From NCBI RefSeq assembly GCF_029168945.1, contig NC_083604.1:42279686-42343685 (forward strand): a DNA stretch of 64,000 nucleotides, read 5' to 3'. The stretch's first letter is position 1. Each line of letters begins with the position of its first letter. The notes beneath the pieces are model-generated. The model did no database searches, was not told where the DNA came from, and saw nothing but the letters and a program-made list of their open reading frames with translations. Shown here piece after piece: positions 22,718-35,166 of this stretch. The position numbers and the translations under genes are program-made. This DNA is from Cannabis sativa. Its lineage: Eukaryota > Streptophyta > Magnoliopsida > Rosales > Cannabaceae.

Positions 22718-23912
22718 TGTTAGGCTAAAATTAGTCTAAGATTCAGGTCATATTTCGGTTAGTTTTCACTCTTTGTTTCTAGTTTTAGGGCTATATTACG
22801 CTTGATTCTTTTGTTTCAGGTCCTCGGGCATTTAAAGAAAGTATGTACAAGAATTGAGGAAAAATGGTGAAAGAATCGAGAAGAAAAACCAAGATTGGTG
22901 TCGCTGCCTGTTCCCGTCGCGACGGGGAATTTGCCAGTCGCGACGGGAACTGGCAGAAAGTTTTCAAGAAATTCGAAGTTGAACTCCCGTCGCGACGGGG
23001 GCTTTGCCAGTCGCGACGGGGACCCTTATGACGGGATTTTTGGGCAGTTTCGTAATTTCACGAATTTTAAAGATGAGAATTGGTTTAAATAGTAAGGGTT
23101 CGTGAAAATTAGAGGGGATTCAGAATTGGAACCCTAGAAACAAAGGAGGAGGCTAGAAGAGCGGCTTGTGGCGACCCAGATCAATTGCTTCAACTAGTTC
23201 TTTCTCTTCTCTTTAATTTTTCTATGTTCTTTTCTATTTCAATGTTAATTATGGATTTGATTATGGATGTTTTGAACTAAACTCTTATTTAGGGAGAATG
23301 ATGAATGTTGTTTAAGTTTTTCATAGTTAATGATTAATTGCCATTCCTCCATCTTGATTGTGAATACTATTCATATTTGTGTTTAATTTCCATGTGCAAG
23401 ATTGATCACCTTTTACATGTTTTATGATCTCAATTCGAAATCTGAAAAGTGAGAATTGAGAATGCTAAAATTGGATAGTCTAGGTTTTGATGTGAAACGA
23501 AAGTATTTACATAGCCTTTGTGACATTTAGATTATTGCTTAATGCTGATTTCATGTTAGTTTAATTAAGAGATTAATTAGAGAGCATGAGATTTAGAACC
23601 TAGAAGATCTGAAAAGAGCTAGGTTAATTTATAATCTGTCATTCACTTCAAGAGAAGGATAGCAATTAGACATTAACATTGGTAACTTAACAACAGGATT
23701 CGTCTCCCTATTTTCTTATCTTGATTAATCTTCCTTTGTTATTTTTAATTTTCTGAATTGTCTTATTTAATTCATAAAAGTATTCTTTTACCAGATAGAA
23801 TCAATAGTATAATTTAGTAGTAATTAGTCCAATTCCCTGTGGTTCGACCTCACCTGTGTGAGTTTACTACTTGATTGCGTATACTTGCGTAGTGATCATA
23901 ATTTTCGCAACA
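22718..23912 (+). repeat. 3' LTR of the Gypsy-type element
   Basis: 1,195 bp, nearly identical to 19015-20209. It carries the same palindrome block at about 22913-23020. Confidence 0.92.
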
Positions 23913-23917
23913 TAGAT

Positions 23918-23946
23918 CTAAGATCCTGGTAAAATAAATTCCAACA
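23918..23946 (+). repeat. Right tail of LTR copy B
   Basis: CTAAGATCCTGG... to CCAACA, the last 29 bases of the interrupted LTR. Its intact CA terminus directly touches the minus-strand leader of element C, as expected of an integration junction. Confidence 0.85.
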
Positions 23947-26900
23947 AAACTAACAATGGAGATCGAATATCTTAATAATAATAAAGCTCATTATTTAAAA
24001 TGTATTTTCTTTTATTATTTATAATATATATTCATTAAATATCAAATTTAGAATACAACTCTAAATAGAATTTAATTTAATATTTATAAAATTATACTTA
24101 GATGGTTATGAAAATAAATTGAATTATTTCCATCTTAGTATTAATTTTCCAATAAATATTAAGAAAATTATTTAATTTAAGTTGTATTAATTTAAATTAA
24201 TTTGAAACTCAAATTTAAATTTTCACAAGAATATATTTATTTTATTTCGAAAAAGAAAGTATAAAACTATACTATTTTCGAAATACTTAAAAAATAATTA
24301 CTAGAAAAATACTTCAAGCAAAAATTCTATCTATCTAGATTTTCTTTTTGACCAATTAATTCAATTTCTAATAATAATATATTTTAGTTCATTTATTTTA
24401 AATTAATCATTAAATAAAAAATCATTGATTTAAGTTGGTTCAAAAATTAATTAAAATAAATAATTAATTTACAACTTTAATCTATTTTTCAAGATAAATT
24501 CAAAATCATCTTGCATAATTAAATGCAATTTCGAATTTAATTAATAAAATAAATAAAATATATTTTGAAAATTATTCAAATTTAATTTGTAAAAAAAAAT
24601 TTCAACTTAAAATAATTTTCTATTTAATTAAGTGTCATGAAAAAAAAAATATTTAAGTATCATGATAAAAATCAACTTAGATATTTAATTTTTTAATTTA
24701 ATTAAATGTATTAAATTCAAGAAATAAATAATTAAGTATAGAGAAGGCTTAATTATTAATCGCTAGTTTAATACTAGGAAAAATATTCTTAACTTGAATT
24801 GTACCAAAATTAATTATAAAATAATTAATTTCACAATGTATAATATTTTCCTATTTAATATTAGAAATAATATGTAGTCTAGAAATAACTATCTAGAAAA
24901 TATCTCAATTTAACTAAGTATCTTTTCAAAAGAAATTTGAAAAATATCTAAGTTAAGTTGTTATAGAAAGAATCTAAAACTTAAATATTTTCAAATTTGA
25001 ATTCAATTAAATATCAAAATTAAGTTATAACCACCTAATTTAGAAAATATTCCATTCAAGTTTAAAACTAACTTAAAAAATATCTCAAGAATCTTCAATA
25101 ACCAATTCCTAGAATTCCTCAACTTAATTTTAAATTCGAAAAATATTTAAATTTAAGTTTGATAAGAAAAATCAGTTTAAAATAACTAATTTATAACTTA
25201 AATAGGAATATTTAATAAATAAGCTTCAGAAAGAATCTAGTTAGTTAAAATTCTTTATTTAATTAAATACAAGAAAAATACAAATAGTTTATCTAGAAAT
25301 AATATCTAAAAACTAAGAGTGTTTTTCTTAAAATTAACTTTAAAATATTAAAATGAAAATAAATTTCATATATTTTAAAAGTTAATTATGTTGCTAATCA
25401 ATTTTATTAGGTTAAACTAATTTAATTAACCTAGCACAGTTATCCAAATCAGGCAAATGGGCCTTCACAATTGGAGTAATTGGAAGTTGGGTTCAGTATG
25501 TCGTACCCACTTCTATTGGCCCCCAACTCTCACACAAGGCCCAAAAGAGAGGAATTTAACTTTAAAATAAATAACTGTTATTAATTGAATAGGTCCCAAA
25601 ACTAAATGGACCTAAATAAAATCTATCAGGGTGTGACATTTTATTTAGCAACAACCTATATGCATATATAATAAAATAAACATATAGGCTCACACAGGCA
25701 CACAGATTTGGATGGACCCTATCATGTTACTAGGTCATACACAGATGAAAGAAGAATGTAAAATTTACCTGTTACAAATTATTTACTTGACCTATTGACC
25801 ATTGAACCATGGGTTAAAATCAGATCATTGGATCTGTCAACAAGTTAACCATGACAATTTAGATCAAGCAATAATAGGTTTTATAATACTTACACATAAG
25901 CTAAAACACATACTCCTGCAACAAGTTGAACTGGATAGTTGGATGTAGGATTTATTTAATTTTAAATAAATAATAAAAAAAAATTCGGATTTTAAATTAA
26001 AAAAATATTTAAAATTAAACCTACAATTTTGAAAAATTAGGTTTCAACTAACCTAAATATCATTTCAAAAATTTGCCAACCACTTTTAAAAAATTTCATG
26101 TTATTTTATAAATTAAATATTCAATAAAAAATAAAAAATGATAAATAAATATCCTTTTCTGATTTTATAATTTAATTTAAATAAAAAAAAATAACAAAAT
26201 TTAAAAGTTAGCAAAATATCTTATTTCTATTCAAAATATCATGATTATAGTAATCTTATTTTAAATTTAAATAAGGTCAAATTATTAAAAAAAAATTAAT
26301 TTAAAAAAAAAATTAATATCTGACCTTAAATTTAAAAAATAAGATAAAATAATCAAATTTAAAATAAGATAAAAAAATTAAGCAAAAAGATAGATTTTTA
26401 CCTATTTTCAAATTCAAATTACACTAATATCTAAAATTTTTTTAAAAAAATTCAAATTAATTTATTTCTGATAATTAGATTTGAAAATTGAAAAGTAAAA
26501 ATCAAAATACAAAACTACACAAAAAATCGGAAGTTAATTCCATGAAATAGCATGAAAAATTGAAGAAAACGAAAAAAATTTGCAAGTGGTACAGACAGAT
26601 GCAATGCATACTGTCCGCGCGCGTATGCAGGGAAGGCTGACCGAGATCCCTCGGCGCAGGAGGCTGCATGCAGCCTCTCCGTGCGCGCAAGGGACGATTT
26701 CAGACAAAATCGTGTCCTGACCGAGGAAGCTCGGTCGGACACTTGTCTGAGCGCGTGCATCCGAGGGTTGCACCCTCATCCGCGCGCGTAGGTGGGTGAC
26801 ACCATCCTGATATTTTTCTGATTTTCAAAAATTCATAACTAATTCAAAGAAAATCGAAATTGAGTTCTGTAAAAAAGGTAAATTGCTTAATTTTTTTCAA

Positions 26901-27079
26901 ACTATCCAATAAAAATAATTCCAGAAACAGAATTTTAATTGTTTTTCACGAAAATTCACAAACATCAATCAATCATCATATAACACATAGATCAACATGA
27001 AACCATCCAAAGCACATACAAATCATTTTAAGTCTAAATTTCTTGCAAGCAAATCAATTACCATGGCTCTGAGGCCAGT
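23947..27079 (-). mobile_element. Leader of minus-strand gag-only element C (truncated)
   Basis: Read on the minus strand, this follows the LTR and primer site at 27061-27077 and aligns with the leader of element E up to about 60600. It breaks off before gag. The primer site TGGCCTCAGAGCCATGG resembles the tRNA-iMet site. Most of it is AT-rich and probably intronic. A GC-rich island lies at 26590-26810. The short frames in that island have no recognisable product. Confidence 0.82.
26590..26810 (-). other. GC-rich, hairpin-dense leader island (element C)
   Basis: It contains the perfect 18-bp palindrome GAGGCTGCATGCAGCCTC (26660-26677), a small CCGAG/CTCGG hairpin (26641-26654), and a 49-nt hairpin (26701-26749). 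The long hairpin has stem segments CAGACAA/TTGTCTG, GTGTCC/GGACAC and GACCGAG/CTCGGTC, closed by a GAAG loop. It lies about 250-470 nt past the primer site. Its role is unknown; packaging or dimer formation of the RNA is one possibility. Confidence 0.7.
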
Positions 27080-28960
27080 TGTTGGATATTTATTTTACCA
27101 GGATCTTAGATGTACTCACAAGTATGTTGTTTAACATCCTAAATATGAACTTTCTAAAACGATAATAAACACATATAAAGTTAAGAAAACCTTACATTGG
27201 TTGCAGCGGAATAATATGTCTCCTTCCACTCAAATCTCTAACCCTTGTATCCTTTCTGTCGCAGAGTATTATCAAGATCTGAGCCCGAATGTCCTTCTCT
27301 TTGAATTTGATCCTTCACGATCTTCCAATCCATGATTGAGGTACCACTTGCTGTGTGTGAGCACTACTCTATCACTAAGAGGTTTCGAAAATATGAAGAA
27401 GAAAAGAGAGAGAGAGGGTTAGCTATAAAGAGAAAGTGGAAGGCTCAGTTTTCTGAAAGGCAATCTCTTGAATTACTGAAAAAATCTTATTTTAGACTGA
27501 GCCATCACTTTCTATTTATAGGCAACTACTAGGTTTAGGTTAGTAATTACTTGGCATTAAAATAATGAAAATATTAATTGGAAAAACCCAATCAAGTGGT
27601 CGGCCATAGGTGTTAGTGGGCCTCACTTGGATTTTGCAGTTTTCACAATTTTTATTTCTATTTTCTCAAAAACGCCAATTTTCCAATTCTAATCATTTAA
27701 ATGCCAAAACTAATTATTTAATAAATAAAATAGATTATTAAATAATATTGTCATTTAATATAATTATTAATTAGACATATAGAGTCTCTTAATTAATAAA
27801 TAAACCTAGAATCTTTTTTCTTTACAATTTCACCCCTGCTTAGTGAAAATTCACAAATTAGACATAGTCTAACTTTAGAATTATAATTGATTAATCATAA
27901 ATCAATTATTGAGTCTTACAAGTAGTATGGTTTCAACTAGAATGGGGACCATGGATCTATATTGCTGAGCTTCCAATAAGTCGAACCGAATTTAGCAAGT
28001 AAATTCCTAACTTATTAATTCCTTGTTGAATCCACTCTTAGAACTTGGAATGGCACTCTCAGACTTATATAGAGCATTCTATATGTTCCACGATATGGAT
28101 ATGCTATCTCATTTAACCATTGTTATAATCTTAATGTGATCAAAGATCCTCTACATAGATGATTTACATCGAGATGGGATAAATTTACCATTTTCACCCT
28201 CAATGTATTTGGCCCCTTAAAACACTTACATACCTGTAAATGATGTTTTAGTGATCTAAGAAATAGTCACTGAAACAAGAGCTCATCCATTTACTTCTAT
28301 TTAGCTAAGCTCGAAGGGAATCATCACTTGACTTCTATACACCAGTAGAAGCTATAGATTCCATATTTATGTTCAGCGCTCCCACTCAATCATACTATCA
28401 TGTTCCCAAAATATACGTATCACCCTGACCCAAAAGTAGGCTTAACTAATAAATCAAAGAACATGAATAGCACTCCTGAGTTGAGCCTAAGCATATCAGG
28501 ATTTAGATTCTTTTGATATAAGATCAACTAGTGATATTGACTTGGAAAGATACAACGGTAAGTTTATAATATCTTGACTAAGTTCAATATCGGTCCAGTC
28601 CAATGTATACTCCATACATTCGAAACTAGTATACTTTACCAATGTCCTGAAAAGAACATAACACTTACTCCAAGTGTAAGTACACATCATCGCTGATTAT
28701 CACATCTGTGTAAATCCAAAACGCTGATGAAACAGAGACTTAGTCTTTTGAATCATATAATCACAATCACATTCCACTGTGTTGACAATACTGTAATTGT
28801 GAATAAGTATATGTTCTGGACTTAATTGACTTTGTGCATATATTAATGTATATTAAACCATAAGCATGAAAAATTCATGCAAACATAAATCACTTCAAAT
28901 TTCTTAGATTGATAACTAATCAGATTGTAATGGGTTTTATTTAGGGCACAAAACCCAACA
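27080..28960 (-). repeat. 5' LTR of element C (minus strand)
   Basis: 1,881 bp. On the plus strand it runs from TGTTGGATATT to AAAACCCAACA; on the minus strand these are the LTR's end and start. It aligns throughout with the family LTR. The minus-strand TATA box lies near 27515-27523 (CTATTTATA on plus). Confidence 0.92.
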
Positions 28961-29090
28961 ATATTATCCACAACGTGACTATGCCACTAAAAAGATTGAT
29001 TTTAGTTCAAAACGATTAATATGTAGAATCAGAACAAGTGATTGCTGAGATTCGCGCAAGAACATCCACTTTTAATTTTAAAGAGAAGGT
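28961..29090. other. Short unique spacer between elements C and D
   Basis: About 130 bp not related to the family consensus as far as I can see, between the outer end of the C LTR and the broken end of the D leader. No gene. Confidence 0.4.
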
Positions 29091-31604
29091 TCGAAATAAT
29101 TAAGTATCTTAAATAAAATCAACTTAATTATTAATTCTAATTTAATATTTAAGAAAATATTCTAATTTAAGTTGGTCTAAAATTAATTAACAAATTAATT
29201 TTCAACTTAAATATATTTTCTAATTTAATTAAATTTCATGAAATAGAAACAAATAATTAAGTATCTTGAATAAAATCAACTTAATTATTAATTCTATTTA
29301 AATTCTAAGTTCTAAGAAAAATAATCTAATTTAAGTTGGTCTAAAATTAATTAATTATTTAATTTTCAACTTAAATATATTTTTCTACTTAATTAAATAT
29401 TAGAAAATATAAATTAGTTACTAGAAATCACTATCTAGAATATTTCATTAAAATAAGTGCATTTATCTAAATTAATTTTAAAATAATCAAATAAAAAATT
29501 AATTTCATTTATTTTAAAATTAATTATGTTACTAATTTAATTTTAATTAGGTTAAACTAGTATAATTAGCCTAATATAATTATTTAAATGAGGCAAATGG
29601 GCCTTCACAATTGGGGTTATTCGTGTGAGGAAGGGTTGGGTTCAATATGTCGTACACACTACTAATGGCCCCTTAACTCTCACACAAGGCCCACAAGAGA
29701 GGAATTTAACCTTTCATTAAACAATTGTTATTCATTGAATAAGCCCAATACTAATTGGACCTATATAAAACTATCATAAGTGATATTTTATTTTAGTAAC
29801 CTAATCCATTTAAATATCTAGAAATAAATGAGCTTCTTATATGCATCTAAGCCCAAAAGATAACATATTGGCTCACACAGGTCAAATTTATTTGGATGGG
29901 CCCTATCATGTTTCTAGGTTTACACAGATGAAAGAAGTACAAAATTTACCTGCTACAAATTATTTATAGGATCTATTGACAATTGGACTATGATTAAAAT
30001 CAGATCATTGGATCTGTCAACAAGTTAATCATAGCAATTTAGATCAAATAAATAATAGGTTTGTTAAAAAAAAAGTTTTGAATAAACAATTTAATAAAAC
30101 AAACACAATATCCATGTAACAATATGTAAAATAAGATATTAATATAATTAAATTATTATTTTAAACTAACCAACTAAATTTTAAAAATTTAGGGTTGTTA
30201 AAAACAACCTTAAATATCTCATCAAAATTTAAAATTCAAAAATGAAACTAATTTAAAATATCTAGGCTTATTTGAATTATTTTTATCAAATTAAATTAAA
30301 AATCTAATAAGATAAATGATTTGAAAAATAACCAAATAGATATTTTCAATATCATTTTCTAATCTTATAATTTAATAAAATTAAAATAATAAAATAAACC
30401 AATTTTAAAATAGATATGGTTCGACAATTATTATTTTAAGAATAAAATAATGAACAAATAATAATTATCCTAATTATATGTCAAAATATCTCAAATTAAG
30501 CATTTTTCAAATTTCTAAAAAAAATATCTAGTTTATTAAATATTTAAAATATAATTTATAAATTTTTAATAAGTAAAATGATATAAAATAGCATAAATGT
30601 CATTTTTCTAACTTATAATTTATAAACAATTAAAATATTTAACAAAATAACCAATTTTGAATTTGGAAATATTATGGTTAGAATATCTATAAAATATCTA
30701 GGTTAATTTTAAATTTATTAATTATTTAATTTATCATATAAGATAATTAAAATATAATATTTCAAATTAAAAGATAAGGGTATCATTTAATTTAAAATAT
30801 ATCCAATATTAAAATATCTGATCTTATAATTAAATAATATATAAATATTAAAGAAATTAACAAATTTTACAAAATCTGACCATAATTTAAAAAATAAAAT
30901 AATCAATTTTTAAATTTAAACCTCAAAATATAAAAAATTAATAATAATCTTTTAAAAAATTAAATATTATTAATTTAAAATTGATATTTAAGTTTAAATA
31001 TTCAAAAAATAATATTTTATTTTAATTTTAGGGTTTGAAAATTGCAAAAATTTGAAATTTGGGAAAAAAATCCCACAAAAATTAAAAATTTGGTGTTAGG
31101 TGGCAGCACCGCATGTGCAGCCAAAACAGGCTGCAAAATCCATGAGGCGCTCGCGGATGGAGGGGGGACGTGCGGGAGAGCTCGGCGGGTGCAGGGTCAG
31201 GACACGTGAAATGCAGGGTCCGTGTCCCCATGTCCCGTGTCTGAACTGGGAGCTGACCAAGGCTTCAGGCAGGGTTTCCCTTGTCCGCGCGCATCAACTC
31301 CTTGTCCAAAGCATCTGGTGCCTGCGAGCACCATGCTCTACACCATATGCATCTGATTTTTCAAACCTTCATAACTTCTTCGTTTTTCATCGAAATTGAA
31401 TTCCGTAAAAACTAAAATTGCTTAATTTTTCACAAGGAATTCAAATAAAATATTTTTAGTTGAAAATAAAATTATTTTCATGGAAAAAATTTGTAATTCA
31501 CATACATTCATCAAATAACACAATAACTAACATGAACACATCTAAATCAACACACAAACCATATTCATTGTTTTAAATTCATATTTCATGAAAAAAAATC
31601 ATTA
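29091..31604 (-). mobile_element. Leader of minus-strand gag-only element D (truncated)
   Basis: Same family and order as element C: LTR, primer site CCATGGCTCTGAGGCCA (plus strand, 31605-31621), then AT-rich leader toward lower coordinates. It breaks off at about 29091, earlier than C. The block near 29580-29960 (GCAAATGGGCCTTCACAATTG onward) aligns well with C and E. Confidence 0.82.
31099..31350 (-). other. GC-rich leader island (element D)
   Basis: It sits at the same distance from the primer site as the island in C and between homologous AT-rich flanks, but the sequence is largely different. It has nested complementary blocks GGTCAG (31195-31200)/CTGACC (31253-31258) and GGACACG (31200-31206)/CGTGTCC (31221-31227). 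The 99-codon plus-strand frame here is arginine/cysteine-rich, unlike any domain I know, and I do not call it a gene. Confidence 0.65.
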
Positions 31605-31623
31605 CCATGGCTCTGAGGCCAGT

Positions 31624-33486
31624 TGTTGGGAATATTTTACCAGGAGCTAGATTTACTAACAAGTATGTTGAATTAACATCCTAAATATGAATTTTCTAAA
31701 ACAATGAAATAAACACATAAGGGTTTAAGAAAACCTTACATTGGTTGCAGCAGAATAATATGACTCATTCAGTTCAAGATCTCTAGCCCTTGATTCCTTT
31801 CTGTAGCAGAGCATTATTAAGATTTGAACCTGGATCTCTTTCTCTTCTTCGGGTTTGGTTACTACTGTCTTACTCACTATAATTGAGTACTTGACTTGCT
31901 ATGTGTGGGCACGTCACTCATCACTAAGGCTTTCGAATATGGTGAAGAACAATGAAGGAGGTGAAATCTCTATAGAAGGAACTCTCTCATCTAGGTTTGG
32001 TTGAATAGTCAAGTTGACATTAATTGGATGAGTGAAAGTATCGTGTTCCTTTTATAGTGTTTCAACAAGGGCTTAGAGTTGAATTATATGGATTAAAAAA
32101 TAATAAAATATTGGGCAAAAAACACATGTTGGCCGTACACTTTAAAGGGCCAATCTCTAGTTACAATTTTGCCACTTTATTTCAACCCCTTATTCTTCTT
32201 TTCAATAATACCATATTTTCCAATTCAATCCAATAAATTCCAACACTATTTATTTAATAATTATAATTAATTACTAAATAAAATTGTCATTTATGTAATT
32301 TATTAATTAGACCCTACAACGTCTATAAATTAACAAATTGACCCAAATATCTCTTTTCTTCACAATTAAGTCATTGCTTAGTGAATATTCATAAATAAGA
32401 TATAGTCTAATTTTAGAATTATAATTTATTAATTAAAATCAATTGACTGAGTCTGCAAGCAGTATTATCTCAACTAGTGAGGGGACCATGAGCCTATATA
32501 ACCGAGCTTTCAATAAGTAGATCTAGAATTCACCAAGTAAATTCTCACTCATTAATTTCTCATTGAACCACTATAAAACTTGGAATTGAATACACTCTCA
32601 GTTATATATAACACTCTATATGTAGCACAATATAGATACATTATGATTATCCATTGTTACAATCTTAATAGTCAAGGATCCTCTATAGATGATTTACACT
32701 GAATAGGGACAAATTTACCGTTCTACCCTTCAATGTATTTTATCATTAAAATACTTAGCTACCTATAAATGATATTTCAGTAAACTAATATAATTACTGA
32801 AATGAGATCTCAATCATTTATCTCTATTCAGCCAAGCTCGAAGGAAATTATCGTTTCACTTCTATGTCCAGATAGAAGCTATAGATTCCATATCTATGAT
32901 TAGCGCTCCCACTCAATTGTACTACCATGTTCCCAAAATGTACGTATCACCCAGACCAAAAGGTAGGCTTAACTAACAAATCAAAGAACACAAATAACAC
33001 TCTTGAGATCGAACCTAACCATGTCAAGATTAAGATCCATAGACCTAAGATCAACTATAGATATTGACTTAGAGAGATATAACGGTAAGTTTATGATATC
33101 TTATCTAAGATCAATATCGGTCATTTCCAATGTATACTCAATACATCCAATACTAGTAAATTTTGTCAATGCCCTGGAAAGGACATAACACTTATCCAAG
33201 GTGTAAGTATACCTATCGCAGATTATCATGCCAGTCTAAATCCAGTGAACGGACAAATCATGGGAATTAAATTTTTCAACATATAATCATGATTGTATTC
33301 CACTGTGCTGACGACACTATAATCATGAACAAATACATATGTTCTAGACTTAATAGAATTTATACATTAAACAATTATGAAATAAATCATGTGAACCATG
33401 CAACATAAAACACGATTTCTGATCTTTATTAATTAATAAATCTGATTATATTGAAATGGGTTTTATTTAGGGCACAAAACTGAACA
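31624..33486 (-). repeat. 5' LTR of element D (minus strand)
   Basis: 1,863 bp, more diverged from the other copies than they are from each other; the outer terminus reads AAAACTGAACA where the family has AAAACCCAACA. It is inserted in or beside the Gypsy gag fragment at 33487. Confidence 0.9.
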
Positions 33487-35166
33487 GTTCACATTGATGA
33501 GCGGCTTCGCTTTTGCTTCCTTAGCATACTGTTCTTGCGATTTTTTAGAATCTCCACCAATATGGAGTCCTCCAATAATCGTTAAGATATTGCAAGGAGT
33601 TCGTGAACCACTCGCATTGTTTGTGTCATCATTATCATCCGCTTTGGGGATGATTTTCTCCGTTTTTCTTGTACTTACCGAATTTTCCTTGTCTGATCAA
33701 TTCTTCAATCTCGTCCTATAGGAACCAGCATTCTAGAGTGGTATGGCCAATGTCCTTATGGTACTTGCATAACTTCTTCAGATCTCTTTTGTTGCAATTT
33801 CCTCTAATTGGGCGAGGCTTTCTGAAGACTCCATTTTTCTCCTCAATCACGTAAATATGATCGTGAGGGACTGCTAGTTCATTGTAATTGACAAAGCGCG
33901 GTCCCCCTCTCCTCTTTGGAGATGTTTCCTTCTTAGATGGGGACTTGGCAAGCTTTGGACTCCGCTGCCTCTAGGGGCTGCGTCTTCTCGAGCTTCTACT
34001 CTGGGATTCTTTCCTCTTGGACTTCGAGATCATGACCGTGGTACGGGTGACTCGCGCTTCTCCTTCACCCATTCTAGTTCAGCTAGAGAATTCTCGATTC
34101 TCTTATGCTGCTCAGCCATGGAAAAGAATTGTACCAACGATTCTAGTCTTCGAGCCTACAACTCTTTTCAGAAATCGGTTCTTGGCAAGACACCTGTAAT
34201 CAACATACAAACTAACGAAGACTCGAGGGCCTTCTCGACCTTGGTTACTTCAGTATTAAAATTATTAAAATAATCCTGTAAGGACTCACCGACTTCCTGC
34301 TTGATGTTAGCCATGATTGTGTAAGGCGATTTATACGTCATTGTGGCTTGGGAGTGCGTCAAGAATAAATCCACAAAAGTCTCCCAAGTCGATATGGATG
34401 CCTCAGGCAACTGGCTTAACTAATCGTGAGCCTTCTCCTCCAAGGTTGCCGCTAGGATGCGACATTTCGCTAATTGAGGTACCTGTCTACTTCCATAATT
34501 GTATTAAATTTTTTTAAGTAATCTATGGGATTAGTAGTACCTTTATATTTTAGCGATTCAGATTGCCTGAATCCCTTAGGAAGTCGAGTTTGTTGCACTT
34601 CTGCAGTGAAAGGAGAAGTCCCATAGAGCTTGTAAATGGGCTGTCTCTGCTGCTCAATTATTTTTAATGCTCGTAGCAGGATGCTCTGATCAACACCCCC
34701 TGGTACGACAGTGTCAGTTGTCGCAGGTGCGGTGGCAATCGCAGCTATGTTAGCTGGGATCACTACCTCAGTGGTTGCAGCTGGTGAGTTAGGCAGATTT
34801 ACAACATTTGTTGGGTTATTTCCATTGTTTGTGCCTTGATCGCCCAATTGGGGATCACGGGCTCATCGCGGTTTCGGGGCGTTTCAGACCGTGCCTTGAA
34901 AACTGCGTTAAGGTGATCACAAAGATCACCCCTGTGAACTTGGTATCTCACTCCTCGCGGCGTCTCCACAAAGCAAGACCTGGTATAGACACTAGGAGAA
35001 CAACTTTTACGCAGTTGGGCCCTGCTTCGAGGGTTGCATCGCTCGGGATCCTCCTCTTGCGGCACTTCGCGGTTAGAGTTCTGTGCGACTTGTTCCCTCT
35101 ACGTAGGCTGGGTCAAGTCGAGTCCCTTCTGTCCAGTCCTGTGTTCTCTGCGAGAGCGATTATTAG
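33487..35166 (-). pseudogene. Ty3/Gypsy gag, decayed, downstream part
   Basis: Read on the minus strand from 35166 downwards, several broken frames carry the Gypsy gag core: LPKGFRQSESLKYKGTTNP (about 34530-34590), then TWETFVDLFLTHSQA and ESLQDYFNNFN (about 34250-34390). Further down come CKYHKDIGHTTLEC (about 33735-33776), the knuckle-like motif of this gag type, and IIGGLHIGGDS (about 33540-33580), which lies just before the protease in related elements. Stops and frame changes are frequent. The element that contributed it has lost its pol; element D's LTR bounds it on the left. Confidence 0.8.

Larger units (their letters stand above)
19015..23912 (+). mobile_element. Complete Gypsy-type gag-only (TR-GAG) retrotransposon
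   Basis: 4,898 bp with two 1,195-bp LTRs (TGTTAGG...CGCAACA) that differ at about five positions by eye, all transitions. The target duplication is TAGAT (19010-19014, 23913-23917). Primer site TGGCGTCGTTGCCGAGG at about 20216-20232 is close to the tRNA-Asp type site (TGGCGCCGTTGCC) used by Athila/Tat-type Gypsy elements. The only long frame is a gag-like one. The 3' part has the GGGGACAATGTCA and TTTGGGGGGAG motifs common in that group. It lacks protease, RT and integrase, so must be mobilised in trans. Confidence 0.92.

Noticed and set aside
26502..26779. Overlapping minus-strand frames of 62-81 codons in the GC island of element C
   Set aside because: Three frames are open at once only because GC-rich sequence lacks stops; no motif, and the corresponding island in element D encodes something unrelated.
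31100..31399. 99-codon plus-strand frame in the GC island of element D
   Set aside because: Antisense to the element, composition-driven, no recognisable domain and not kept in element C.
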